Shown here: positions 48,853 to 56,961 of the stretch, one piece after another
Layout: each line of letters opens with the position of its first letter
How positions within the stretch are numbered: the first letter of the stretch is position 1
Assembly: GCF_003012345.1 (NCBI RefSeq)
Contig: NZ_PVRV01000020.1
Location: 682,001 to 746,000 of the forward strand
DNA length: 64,000 nucleotides
Direction: 5' to 3'
Origin: Phytohalomonas tamaricis
GTDB lineage: Bacteria > Pseudomonadota > Gammaproteobacteria > Pseudomonadales > Halomonadaceae
Program-made: the position numbers and the translations under genes
Notes under the pieces: model-generated
Database searches by the model: none
What the model saw: the letters and a program-made list of their open reading frames with translations, nothing else
Told to the model about the DNA's origin: nothing

Positions 48853-49578
48853 ATGAACAACCCCGTTTCAATTGGCCTGGTAGGCGACTATGACCCGACG
48901 GTTCCTGCTCATCAGGCGATTCCACTGGCACTGAATCAAGCCGGCGATGAGCTGGGTATCGAAGTCCGCGCCGAATGGCTGCCCACCGAGCACATCACCG
49001 CACCTTCACAATTCCTGAAATTCGACGCTCTATGGTGCGTCCCGGCCACACCGTATCGCAGCATGGAAGGCGCATTGTTCGCCATCCGGCACGCACGGGA
49101 AAACGGCGTGCCTTTTCTCGGCACCTGCGGCGGCTTCCAACATGCCGTGATCGAGTATGCCCGCAACGTGCTTAACTGGCAGGACGCCGAGCACGCCGAA
49201 AGCACACCGGACGCCACGCGCGCTGTAATTACGCCACTGCAGTGCGCGCTGGTCGAGGTCAACGATACGGTGCGCCTGTTTTCTGGCACTAAGTTGGCCA
49301 CCGCCTACGCTGCGTCTGAGACGAGCGAAGGGTATCGTTGCCGTTACGGTATCAATCCCGAGTTTCAGGCCGCACTGGTGGCAGGCCCGCTGCGTGCCAG
49401 TGCGGATGATCATAGCGAGGAGATCCGCGCCATCGAACTCGACGGTCATCCCTTCTTTGTTGCCACCCTATTCCAGCCCGAGCGCGCCGCCTTAAAGCAT
49501 GAACGCGCGCCGCTAATCGTCGCTTTCGTGAAGGCAGCCAGCCAAATAAACCTGTTCGCGCCTGCGGATGTTCAGTAA
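48853..49578 (+). CDS. CTP-synthase amidotransferase-like protein (stand-alone class I glutaminase fold)
   Basis: A 241-residue protein resembling only the C-terminal glutaminase half of CTP synthase. The nucleophile elbow GTCGGFQHAV is present (C92), as is the N-terminal VSIGLVGDYDPTVPAHQ. The usual HPE motif of the catalytic His-Glu pair reads FQPER (Q208), so the histidine is lost and glutaminase activity is doubtful. A related family is known as CTP-synthase C-terminal-region-related (seleno)protein. The ATG at 48853 is chosen over an upstream in-frame ATG because the protein then starts in the conserved region; both sites are weak. Confidence 0.82.
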   Translation: MNNPVSIGLVGDYDPTVPAHQAIPLALNQAGDELGIEVRAEWLPTEHITAPSQFLKFDALWCVPATPYRSMEGALFAIRHARENGVPFLGTCGGFQHAVIEYARNVLNWQDAEHAESTPDATRAVITPLQCALVEVNDTVRLFSGTKLATAYAASETSEGYRCRYGINPEFQAALVAGPLRASADDHSEEIRAIELDGHPFFVATLFQPERAALKHERAPLIVAFVKAASQINLFAPADVQ

Positions 49579-49616
49579 AATTCTGCGCTTCGATGATGAC
49601 TTGACTGGATAGCGAC

Positions 49617-50339
49617 ATGGGCAGGGCTTACCAAAACCGCAAAGAATCGATGGCCAAGACGGCCGATGCCAAAACCAAGGTCTACAGTAAGTTCGGCCGC
49701 GAAATTTATGTCGTGGCCAAGGCGGGTGGCGTCGACCCCGATGGCAACCTCGCCCTGCGAGGCCTGATTGACCGCGCCAAGAAGGCGCAGGTACCGTCAC
49801 ACGTAATCGAGAAGGCGCTCGACAAGGCCAAGGGCGGCGGCGGTGAAGACTTCGCCGTGGCTCGCTATGAAGGCTTTGGCCCGGGCAACTGCATGGTGAT
49901 TGTCGAGTGCCTGACCGACAACCCCAACCGGACCTTTGGCGACGTTCGCGGCTGCTTCACCAAGACCAAGAGTAAGATCGGCGCGCAAGGCAGCGTCAGC
50001 CACCTGTTCGATCATTGCGCCATTCTTTCCTTCAAGGGCGATGACGAAGAAGCCGTACTCGAAGCGCTGATGGAAGCCGATGTCGACGTTACCGATATCG
50101 AAAACGAAGAAGACAAGCTCACTGTTTTCGCACCTCATACCGAATACGCCAAGGCCAAGCAGGCGTTGGCAGATGCTTTTGGCGAAATCGACTTCGAGGT
50201 TGACGAGATTCAGTTCCTGCCGCAGACCACCACGCCAGTCAGCGGCGATGACGTGGCCATGTTTGAGAAGTTTCTGAACATGCTCAACGATCTGGACGAC
50301 GTTCAGAACGTCTATCACAACGCGGAAGTGGAAGAGTAA
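49617..50339 (+). CDS. yeeN: YebC/PmpR-family translational factor, YeeN-type
   Basis: A 240-residue YebC/TACO1-family protein. The N-terminus [19 protein letters not shown] is YeeN-like, and the core [32 protein letters not shown] and the GSVSHLFDH segments are typical. The family was long called transcriptional regulator; newer work links some members to relief of polyproline stalling on ribosomes. Start ATG at 49617 matches the family. It is 38 bases after the amidotransferase-like gene and ends before a terminator. Confidence 0.92.
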   Translation: MGRAYQNRKESMAKTADAKTKVYSKFGREIYVVAKAGGVDPDGNLALRGLIDRAKKAQVPSHVIEKALDKAKGGGGEDFAVARYEGFGPGNCMVIVECLTDNPNRTFGDVRGCFTKTKSKIGAQGSVSHLFDHCAILSFKGDDEEAVLEALMEADVDVTDIENEEDKLTVFAPHTEYAKAKQALADAFGEIDFEVDEIQFLPQTTTPVSGDDVAMFEKFLNMLNDLDDVQNVYHNAEVEE

Positions 50340-50379
50340 GCCTCAGGGCAAACGCGCTCTCGCTAGCGTCTTCTCCAAA

Positions 50380-50407
50380 ACACCGGCTCTCAGCAGCCGG
50401 TGTTTTT
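50380..50407 (+). terminator. Terminator after yeeN
   Basis: A 9-bp stem (ACACCGGCT / AGCCGGTGT) with a six-base loop followed by TTTT on the plus strand, 40 bases after the yeeN stop. Confidence 0.88.
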
Positions 50408-50589
50408 GTATCTGGTGACGTCTTACCGATTTCAAGTATACAAGCAGGAGATAGCCCAACCATCGTTTGGCTAACTCGGCCGTGCTGACTACGCTTAAAT
50501 ATGAAAAGTGAGACCTGAGCACGTTCGCACTCCGCCTTAGACAGCGGAGGCCAAAGGACATGCAACGTTCACAACAGGAGGTTGACGCG

Positions 50590-50778
50590 ATGCCCGCAAA
50601 ATCCAAGGCGCAACAGATGGCCGCCGGTGCCGCCCTTTCCGCCAAGCGTGGCGATACAAAAGTCAGTGATCTGGAAGGCGCGTCTAAATCGATGTATGAA
50701 TCGATGAGCGAGGAAGAGCTCGACAAGATGGCTTCCACCTCGCAGAAGGGTAAACCTGAGCACAACTCAAAATCGTGA
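50590..50778 (+). CDS. DUF3008-type small protein
   Basis: A 62-residue basic, polar protein with no cysteines. PAKSKAQQMAAGAALSAKRGD and the C-terminal helix MSEEELDKMASTSQKGKPEH match the DUF3008 pattern. AGGAGG ten bases before the ATG at 50590 marks the start; an ATG ten codons upstream has no site. Role unknown; its small charged, helix-forming nature is compatible with a nucleic-acid-associated or stress role, which is inference. A long hairpin follows. Confidence 0.75.
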   Translation: MPAKSKAQQMAAGAALSAKRGDTKVSDLEGASKSMYESMSEEELDKMASTSQKGKPEHNSKS

Positions 50779-50800
50779 TCTTTTTTCTCAAAGAGAGGTA

Positions 50801-50837
50801 ACAAGACGCCGCTGGGCTATGCCCGGCGGCGTCTTGT
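50801..50837 (+). terminator. Long stem-loop after the DUF3008 gene
   Basis: A stem of about 17 base pairs: 12 perfect (ACAAGACGCCGC / GCGGCGTCTTGT), one T-G pair and GGGC / GCCC closing on a TAT loop. No T-run follows on either strand, so it could be a transcript-stabilising hairpin or a terminator with a poor tail. Confidence 0.6.
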
Positions 50838-50875
50838 CGTTAAGGCCTCTTCGTTGGAGGCATGCCCAGGCATAG

Positions 50876-50893
50876 CTGTCATAAAAGCGTCAT
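50876..50893 (+). promoter_or_regulatory. Pho box upstream of phoA
   Basis: Two 7-mers, CTGTCAT and GCGTCAT, separated by four A, match the PhoB-binding direct repeat CTGTCAT-A/T-rich-CTGTCAT in 13 of 14 half-site positions. A possible -10 (TAACTT) begins about 10 bases after the box. The phoA start codon is 85 bases downstream. This supports induction of phoA by phosphate starvation through PhoB. Confidence 0.8.
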
Positions 50894-50978
50894 AGTCGAT
50901 GCTTAACTTAAGCCTGCCTTATGTGGAAAGTACTCCGTAGCCGCTTTCCTTTCATTCAATGCAGGAATCTCCAGATCC

Positions 50979-52430
50979 ATGACCCGCTATCCGCTTACGC
51001 TTCCCGCTATCGTTTCAGCCGCACTTCTACTCAATGCCTGCTCTGCGCCCTCCGCCAACACTGCTTCCAGTGATACGGCGACCACCGATACACGGGTGCT
51101 GTTCGAGCGTGCGGCTCAAGGCAACCTTGCGGCGTTTGGCGGCGCTCGTCGCCTCCAGGGCGATCAGACCGAAGCCCTGAAGGCATCGCTGTCCACCCAG
51201 CCTGCCAAGAATGTGATTCTGCTGATCGGCGATGGCATGGGCGACTCTGAAATCACCATCGCTCGCAACTATGCCGAGGGAGCTGGCGGTTTCTTCAAGG
51301 GTATCGACGCACTGCCGCTTACTGGCCAGTACACCCATTACTCGCTGGACAAGACTACCGGCAAGCCCAACTACGTTACCGACTCCGCAGCCTCGGCCAC
51401 GGCCTGGTCAACCGGTACCAAGACCTACAACGGCGCGCTGGGAGTGGACATCACCGAAACGCCCCACCAGACCCTGCTGGAAATCGCCAAAGCCGCCGGC
51501 AAGGCAACAGGCAACGTCTCCACCGCCGAGATCCAGGATGCCACGCCTGCCGCCCAGTATGCCCACGTCACCGCGCGCAAGTGCTACGGCCCGGCTGCGA
51601 CCCTTAAAACTTGCCCGAGCAATGCCCTGGAAAATGGCGGTCGCGGCTCGATCACCGAGCAGCTACTCGATACCCGTGCGGACCTGACCCTGGGCGGAGG
51701 CGCCAAGACCTTTGCCGAACGCGCCACGGCGGGCCAGTGGCAGGGCCGAACGCTGCGTGAACAAGCGTCAGCCCGCGGCTACCGTATTGTCGAGGACCTC
51801 TCCGACCTCAAGGGTGTGAATGTCGCCGATCAGGATCATCCCCTGCTAGGGCTGTTCGCTCCGGGCAATATGCCGGTCCGCTGGGAAGGGCCCAAGGCGA
51901 CCTATCACGGCAACCTCGACCAGTCGCCTGTCACCTGCAAGCCCAACCCGACACGTACCGCCAGCGTTCCGACGCTTGCCGACATGACCGAGAAGGCAAT
52001 CGACCTGCTCAAGGGCAATCAAAACGGCTTCTTCCTCCAGGTCGAAGGCGCCTCCATTGACAAGCAGGACCATGCCGCCAATCCCTGCGGACAGATCGGT
52101 GAGACCGTCGATCTCGACGAAGCCGTGCAGAAGGCGCTGGCGTTTGCCAAGGCTGACGGCAATACCCTGGTTGTCGTCACCGCCGATCACGCCCACTCCA
52201 GCCAGATCGTCTACCCCAACGCCAAGACGCCGGGTCTGACCGAAGCCCTCACCACCAAAGATGGCGCCGTCATGACTGTAAGCTATGGCAACTCCGAAGA
52301 AGAGGCCCAGGGCCACACAGGCACCCAGCTACGCATTGCCGCCTACGGCCCCCACGCCGCCAACGTGGTCGGCCTGACCGATCAGACCGACCTGTTCTTC
52401 ACCATGCGCGATGCCATGCAGTTGAAATAA
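50979..52430 (+). CDS. phoA: Alkaline phosphatase PhoA, predicted lipoprotein
   Basis: A 483-residue periplasmic phosphomonoesterase. The catalytic serine is in [14 protein letters not shown] (S136); metal ligands are seen in [11 protein letters not shown] and [19 protein letters not shown] (D361, K362, H365) and in TADHAHSS. The N-terminus [21 protein letters not shown] has a lipobox-like LLNAC, so it may be lipid-anchored, unlike E. coli PhoA. The mature domain follows an unstructured Ser/Thr/Ala spacer. The upstream Pho box suggests PhoB control. It ends at a strong stem-loop. Confidence 0.95.
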   Translation: MTRYPLTLPAIVSAALLLNACSAPSANTASSDTATTDTRVLFERAAQGNLAAFGGARRLQGDQTEALKASLSTQPAKNVILLIGDGMGDSEITIARNYAEGAGGFFKGIDALPLTGQYTHYSLDKTTGKPNYVTDSAASATAWSTGTKTYNGALGVDITETPHQTLLEIAKAAGKATGNVSTAEIQDATPAAQYAHVTARKCYGPAATLKTCPSNALENGGRGSITEQLLDTRADLTLGGGAKTFAERATAGQWQGRTLREQASARGYRIVEDLSDLKGVNVADQDHPLLGLFAPGNMPVRWEGPKATYHGNLDQSPVTCKPNPTRTASVPTLADMTEKAIDLLKGNQNGFFLQVEGASIDKQDHAANPCGQIGETVDLDEAVQKALAFAKADGNTLVVVTADHAHSSQIVYPNAKTPGLTEALTTKDGAVMTVSYGNSEEEAQGHTGTQLRIAAYGPHAANVVGLTDQTDLFFTMRDAMQLK

Positions 52431-52458
52431 CCTCTGGTGTGATCAACTAAGCCTCAAA

Positions 52459-52493
52459 GAGAGCGCCGCCGGTTCCTGCCGTGCGGCGCTCTC
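52459..52493 (+). terminator. Stem-loop after phoA
   Basis: A perfect 11-bp stem (GAGAGCGCCGC / GCGGCGCTCTC) with a 13-base loop, 28 bases after phoA. T-run is weak (CGTCTTTC). Confidence 0.65.
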
Positions 52494-52615
52494 GCGTCTT
52501 TCGACTCAATTCATGGCGGCCATCAAACAGGCACAGGATCATGAGTGCTAGGGATGACTTGCCTGGCGCGTTATCATCGCTGCACATGTTTCACCAGGGC
52601 ATCCCCCAGACCGCC

Positions 52616-53614
52616 ATGCCGATTATCAATAGCATCGTTCACCGCATCGACAAATCATCCGATGACCAGCCCGCCACGCTGCACGCTGCCGATCAGGCCA
52701 TAGCAGCATCTGCAGCCATGGATGAATTGCTGACGAACCTCAACAGCAGCTATCACGCCAAGACCAAGGCCTGGGGCCATTTTGGTGACGATAGCGCGCG
52801 CAGCCCCTTCGCGGCCGGTCTTGCCGATTATGTTGCTGGCGCCCGTGATTTCGTCGTTTTTACCCGCCAGGCGGCAGAAGGCCTCAAGGCGCTGATTGAT
52901 GACAATCTTTCTGTCGGTGGGCATCTGCTGTTTGCCCACAACCGCCAGGGCGAGACCGAATACCTGAGCGTGGCCCTGCTGCATCACCGCGACGGTTTTG
53001 GCCTGGACGCTGCGCTTAACATTACCCCGACGCAGCAGCTCAATCTGGCGCAGCTCACTCTGGCGGCACGCATCGACCTGACCCAGATGCAGGCCGGCAC
53101 CTCGAAGCAGTATGTGTCCTATCTCAAGGATCGCGGCGGCAAGAAGCTCGCCGAAGGGTTTGCCGACTGGTTGGGCTGCGAGGAAGGCGTCGATGCCAGC
53201 AGCGAAACCCGCACTCTGCTCAAGGCGTTCAGCGATTATGTTGAAAGCGAAGACCTGCCCGAGGAAAAAAGCCGCGAGAAGACCGACGCGGTAATCGGCT
53301 ACGCCACTACACAGGCCCGTAGCGGTGAACCGATGACGTTAAATGAGCTTTCCGGGCTGGTCGATGAACAGCGCCCTGACGCGTTTTATGACTACATTCG
53401 CAACAAGGATTACGGTCTGTCGCCGGAGATTCCGCCTGACAAGCGCACCCTCAACCAGTTCCGCCGCTTTACCGGCCGTGCCAGCGGCGTTTCGATCAGC
53501 TTCGACTCTCACCTGTTGGGCGACAGCATCGAATACGACGCGGAACGGGATCGGTTGATCATCAAGAAGGTGCCGGGGCAGTTGAAGGAGCAGATCAAGC
53601 AACGGGGAGAGTGA
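52616..53614 (+). CDS. yejK: Nucleoid-associated protein YejK (NdpA)
   Basis: A 332-residue NdpA/YejK-family protein, found in the cytoplasm on the nucleoid. The N-terminus PIINSIVHRIDK and the late GRASGVSISFDSHLLGDSIEYD region are in family register, and the length is close to E. coli YejK. The long reading from 52481 begins inside the phoA terminator region and is not credible; the ATG at 52616 has only a weak ribosome site. Its exact role is unknown. Confidence 0.88.
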   Translation: MPIINSIVHRIDKSSDDQPATLHAADQAIAASAAMDELLTNLNSSYHAKTKAWGHFGDDSARSPFAAGLADYVAGARDFVVFTRQAAEGLKALIDDNLSVGGHLLFAHNRQGETEYLSVALLHHRDGFGLDAALNITPTQQLNLAQLTLAARIDLTQMQAGTSKQYVSYLKDRGGKKLAEGFADWLGCEEGVDASSETRTLLKAFSDYVESEDLPEEKSREKTDAVIGYATTQARSGEPMTLNELSGLVDEQRPDAFYDYIRNKDYGLSPEIPPDKRTLNQFRRFTGRASGVSISFDSHLLGDSIEYDAERDRLIIKKVPGQLKEQIKQRGE

Positions 53615-53777
53615 GACTAATCACGTCACCTCGAAAAAGGTGATGTCAATAAAACTTTTTCTTGTCATTTCCGCTCATTTCTCATGGAAAGTCCGTATGC
53701 TGGGAGACGCAGCATATTCAATTACGGGGTAGAAGAAACGATCAACCATTGAAGCCCATCCAGCACGGGAGATTCTC

Positions 53778-54089
53778 ATGAAGGTGTACAGACCTGAGTG
53801 GCGATGCACGTTTAACGTAAAAGACGGTGTGGAAGAATCAGCCAGCTGGAAACAACGGATCGCTTGGCAACTGCGGGAGTACGCAGACAAGCTAGACGGC
53901 GGCGGAAGAACGGTAAAGATCGATTACAACGTGACTCCGGCAGTAAGCCGCGAGGATCTGGATATCTGTCTCGGCAAGGGGTTTGAATTGACCCAGAGCC
54001 TGCTTACTCAACTTGCCCACCAGGCGGCTTGTGAAGATGTCATGCGTGATGCCAAGGCAGAGCTGTTCGAGAAAGAGCAACAGAGTTAA
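53778..54089 (+). CDS. Unrecognised 103-residue protein
   Basis: A 103-residue soluble protein with no family that I recognise. GGGAGA before the ATG at 53778 supports it as real. It opens MKVYRPEWRCTFNV, has a tryptophan-rich N-terminal third and a long amphipathic helix at the C-terminus (QSLLTQLAHQAACEDVMRDA). It follows yejK by 163 bases and converges on rlmA. Confidence 0.6.
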   Translation: MKVYRPEWRCTFNVKDGVEESASWKQRIAWQLREYADKLDGGGRTVKIDYNVTPAVSREDLDICLGKGFELTQSLLTQLAHQAACEDVMRDAKAELFEKEQQS

Positions 54090-54116
54090 GTTTCTGATTG
54101 AGCTGTAGCGTTACTT

Positions 54117-54153
54117 CGACACCCTACCCGGCCCTTGGCTGAGTGGGGTGTCG
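54117..54153. terminator. Hairpin between convergent genes
   Basis: An 8-bp inverted repeat (CGACACCC / GGGTGTCG) with a 21-base loop, followed by a T-rich stretch (TTCATTTTG) on the plus strand. It may end the orphan gene and rlmA. Confidence 0.5.
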
Positions 54154-54190
54154 TTCATTTTGCCCTGTGCCGAGGCGCGCCGATGATCGT

Positions 54191-55039
54191 TTAGCCCGTC
54201 TGGCGTGCAAAACGCGTCAGTCGCACATCGACAGTGACCGTAAGCTCACTCAGCGCTGCGGCCCGCGCCCGGCCTTCGGCACTGGCACGGTAAAGGTGCG
54301 GCGTCATGGTCAATAGATCGGCAATCTGTTCTGCACCGGTAAGTTTGAGCACATAGCGAACAGTTTCCGTGGCAAGCGGCGTAAAGCCTTCCGGTACCTG
54401 AGCCTCACCCGTGCGTTCCGGCTTCAGCGTGGGATAGATAATTTCACGCAGTTCACGCAGATGATCCGGTCCGGCATCAACCTGTAAAAGCAGGCCACCC
54501 GGCTTCAACACGCGAGCAAACTCGTGATAAACCGGGAAGCCAAACATGCACAGTAAGCGATCCAGCGTGCCCGGCTGCACGGGCAAGTTGGCATTGCTGC
54601 CCACCACCCAGCAGGTCCGGTTATCCTGTTTCGCGGCCGACAGAACCGCCCACTTGGAAATATCCAGCCCCAGCAATGCCAAAGTCTGCCCTTCGCGGGC
54701 CGCACTTGCCAGCTCACGCAGATAATATCCCTCGCCGCAGCCGGCATCGAGGCAACTCACCGAGGCTCTAGCGGGCAAATCCGCCAGTGCCGCATGACTG
54801 ACCGCCTCGGCAATCGGCTGGTAAAGCCCCGCATTGAGAAAGCGTTGCCGCGCCGCCACCATTTCCTTGCTGTCACCCGGGTCGCGTGAGCGCTTGTTCT
54901 GTACCGGCAACAGATGGGTGTATCCCTGACGGGCAATATCAAAACTGTGACCGGCGGCACAGCGCCAGCTAGCGCCGTCACGCTGCAGCGGGTCACCGTC
55001 CAGCGGGCAAGCCAGCGCCTGAAAGGCAGTGATGGTCAT
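54191..55039 (-). CDS. rlmA: 23S rRNA (guanine-N1) methyltransferase RlmA
   Basis: RlmA methylates G745 of 23S rRNA with SAM. The N-terminal zinc region CPLDGDP...WRCAAGHSFD, the RNA segment GYTHLLPVQNKRSRDPGDS, the SAM-binding VSCLDAGCGEGYYL and the GLDISKWAV motif are present. Length is 282 residues. In E. coli the second zinc ligand is cysteine; here Asp14 occupies that position, a variant I also associate with pseudomonads. The ATG at 55039 is the only good start; its ribosome site is weak. Confidence 0.93.
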   Translation of the reverse strand: MTITAFQALACPLDGDPLQRDGASWRCAAGHSFDIARQGYTHLLPVQNKRSRDPGDSKEMVAARQRFLNAGLYQPIAEAVSHAALADLPARASVSCLDAGCGEGYYLRELASAAREGQTLALLGLDISKWAVLSAAKQDNRTCWVVGSNANLPVQPGTLDRLLCMFGFPVYHEFARVLKPGGLLLQVDAGPDHLRELREIIYPTLKPERTGEAQVPEGFTPLATETVRYVLKLTGAEQIADLLTMTPHLYRASAEGRARAAALSELTVTVDVRLTRFARQTG

Positions 55040-55094
55040 GGCTATTGTTTACGTCTCTTTTGTGATGGTGTTCTCTGGCCAAGCCGGACATGAA

Positions 55095-55116
55095 GAACCC
55101 GCCGGATGGCGGGTTC
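55095..55116 (-). terminator. Hairpin between yghU-like gene and rlmA
   Basis: A perfect 9-bp stem (GAACCCGCC / GGCGGGTTC) with a four-base loop, 73 bases after the yghU-like stop on the minus strand. The tail on minus is TTCATG with few T, so termination is modest. Confidence 0.5.
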
Positions 55117-55188
55117 TCATTATCCAACAACTCACTTGGCGACAGGAGGATTTATTTCATCCGACCGTCGCGGGAGGTCTGCGAGCGC

Positions 55189-56064
55189 TTAGTCCGAAGC
55201 GCCCAGCTTATCCTGCGTCCTGGTGTCGAAATCGCTGGCATCGTGACGCTCGTGAAGCTGCTCTTCCGGTTCGCCAAAGTTACGGTTGACTATGCGCCCG
55301 CGCTTGACCGCCGGGCGAGCGTCGATCTCCTTGGCCCAGCGCTGGACGTTGGTATATTCCTGCACCTGCAGGAATTCAGCAGCATTATAGAGACGGCCCA
55401 ACACCAACTGGCCATACCAGGCCCAGGTAGCGATATCAGCGATAGTATATTCATCACCAGCCAGATAGCGCGTCTCGGCCAGGCGACGGTCGAGTACATC
55501 GAGCTGACGCTTGGCTTCCATCGAGAAGCGGTCGATGGCGTATTCAATCTTGGTCGGTGCATAGGCGTAGAAGTGACCGAAGCCGCCACCGAGATAAGGC
55601 GCGCTGCCCATCTGCCAGAATAACCAACTGAGCGCTTCGGTGCGCGTAGCCGGATCAGTGGGCAGGAAGGCACCGAACTTCTCGGCGAGATAGAGCAGGA
55701 TCGAGCCGGACTCGAACACGCGGGTCGGCGGCTGGGTGGAGTGATCCATCAGCGCCGGAATCTTCGAGTTGGGGTTAACCTCGACGAAACCGCTGCCGAA
55801 CTGGTCGCCATCACCGATCTTGATCAACCAGGCGTCGTATTCGGCTTCCTGATGACCAAGCGCCAGCAGCTCCTCAAGCATGACCGTGGCCTTGACTCCG
55901 TTGGGCGTCGCCAGTGAGTAAAGCTGGAACGGATGCTTGCCGACCGGCAATTCCTTGTCATGGGTCGGCCCTGCAATGGGCCGGTTGGTACTGGCGAACT
56001 TGCCGCCGTTTTCCTTGTTCCAGCTCCAGACGGCGGGCGGTGTATAGGTGTTGTCTTCGCTCAT
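55189..56064 (-). CDS. yghU: YghU-type glutathione transferase (disulfide-bond reductase-like)
   Basis: A 291-residue two-domain GST. The N-terminal thioredoxin-like domain has LYSLATPNGVKATVMLEE and the cis-Pro region NPNSKIPALMDHS followed by VFESGSILLYLAE; the C-terminal helical domain ends with YTNVQRWAKEI. The active threonine-asparagine region resembles YghU, which binds two glutathiones and reduces disulfides. The ATG at 56064 has AAGGAAGG seven bases upstream; the upstream in-frame ATG is ignored. It is divergent from a DsbA-like gene with 231 bases of shared space, hinting at a common redox response. Confidence 0.9.
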   Translation of the reverse strand: MSEDNTYTPPAVWSWNKENGGKFASTNRPIAGPTHDKELPVGKHPFQLYSLATPNGVKATVMLEELLALGHQEAEYDAWLIKIGDGDQFGSGFVEVNPNSKIPALMDHSTQPPTRVFESGSILLYLAEKFGAFLPTDPATRTEALSWLFWQMGSAPYLGGGFGHFYAYAPTKIEYAIDRFSMEAKRQLDVLDRRLAETRYLAGDEYTIADIATWAWYGQLVLGRLYNAAEFLQVQEYTNVQRWAKEIDARPAVKRGRIVNRNFGEPEEQLHERHDASDFDTRTQDKLGASD

Positions 56065-56295
56065 GAGACCTTCCTTGTTCGCGGCGTGATTTATGACGCC
56101 CCGCAATCGGGTGCGCCCTGTACTGCTTCAAACGATAGCGCGTTAATCATTGCCTTTCGAGCCCGGCCCTGTGATTCATCGCTATTTGACACTGCTACTT
56201 ACAAATCGGTCTTTGCTATCTTGTACCTTGTCTTCAAGCCGGCAAATGTCATTTCACCGCCGCCGACATTTCACCTATTGCGCAAGGAGTTCATC

Positions 56296-56844
56296 ATGGC
56301 CAACGACTGGCACGCCGATCCATTGATCTGGGGCGAAGGTCCGCAACTGCTTGAAGTGTTTCTCGAGCCGACCTGCCCCTTCTCGGTCAAAACTTTCAAC
56401 AAGCTCGATGACTTTGTGGCGCAAAGCGAAGGGAACGTGCGCGTACAGATCTGGTTGCAGTCGCAGCCGTGGCACATGTATTCCGGCGTGATCACGCGTG
56501 CCATCCTCGCCGCCTCTACCCTGGAAGGCGGCAAGAACAGCGCCAAGCAGGTAATGGCCGCTGTCGCAGCCCATCGTGAGGAATTCGAATTCGATCACCA
56601 CTGCACCGGCCCCAATCGCGACGCCACGCCCAACGACATCCTCAAGCGGCTGGAAGACTACAGCGGCATCGAACTCGTCAGCGCATTCGAGATTCGCGGC
56701 CTTGAGCAGGCCGTGAAGCTGCACACCAAATACGCCCGTCAGAATGGCATCCACGTCTCACCGACGTTTATGGTCAACGGCCTTATCGATGCGGGCATGG
56801 GCAGCGGGGATGCGGTCGAGGAGTGGGTGAAGAAGTTTGACTGA
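56296..56844 (+). CDS. DsbA-like thioredoxin-fold protein with CPFS motif
   Basis: A 182-residue cytoplasmic-type protein (no signal peptide). The thioredoxin-fold active site is EPTCPFS (C27, with S30 in place of the second cysteine) and the cis-proline loop is VSPTFMVNG. The central helical insert DsbA-like domain is present. With a single active-site cysteine it is unlikely to be a classical oxidase; a reductase or glutathione-dependent role is possible. AAGGAG six bases before the ATG. It is divergent from a YghU-like gene. Confidence 0.8.
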   Translation: MANDWHADPLIWGEGPQLLEVFLEPTCPFSVKTFNKLDDFVAQSEGNVRVQIWLQSQPWHMYSGVITRAILAASTLEGGKNSAKQVMAAVAAHREEFEFDHHCTGPNRDATPNDILKRLEDYSGIELVSAFEIRGLEQAVKLHTKYARQNGIHVSPTFMVNGLIDAGMGSGDAVEEWVKKFD

Positions 56845-56873
56845 TGCTGAGCGTGGCTTTCGAATAGCGGCTA

Positions 56874-56900
56874 CAAAAACGCCGCCGATATAACGGCGGC
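56874..56900. terminator. Hairpin between convergent DsbA-like and SDR genes
   Basis: A 7-bp stem (GCCGCCG / CGGCGGC) with a six-base loop; on the minus strand it is followed by GTTTTTG, so it mainly serves the SDR gene. Confidence 0.65.
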
Positions 56901-56961
56901 ATCTTTCATCAGCACGACTCGCTGACAAGTGGCATGTACCTTGCCTCGAAAGTGCGAGGCT

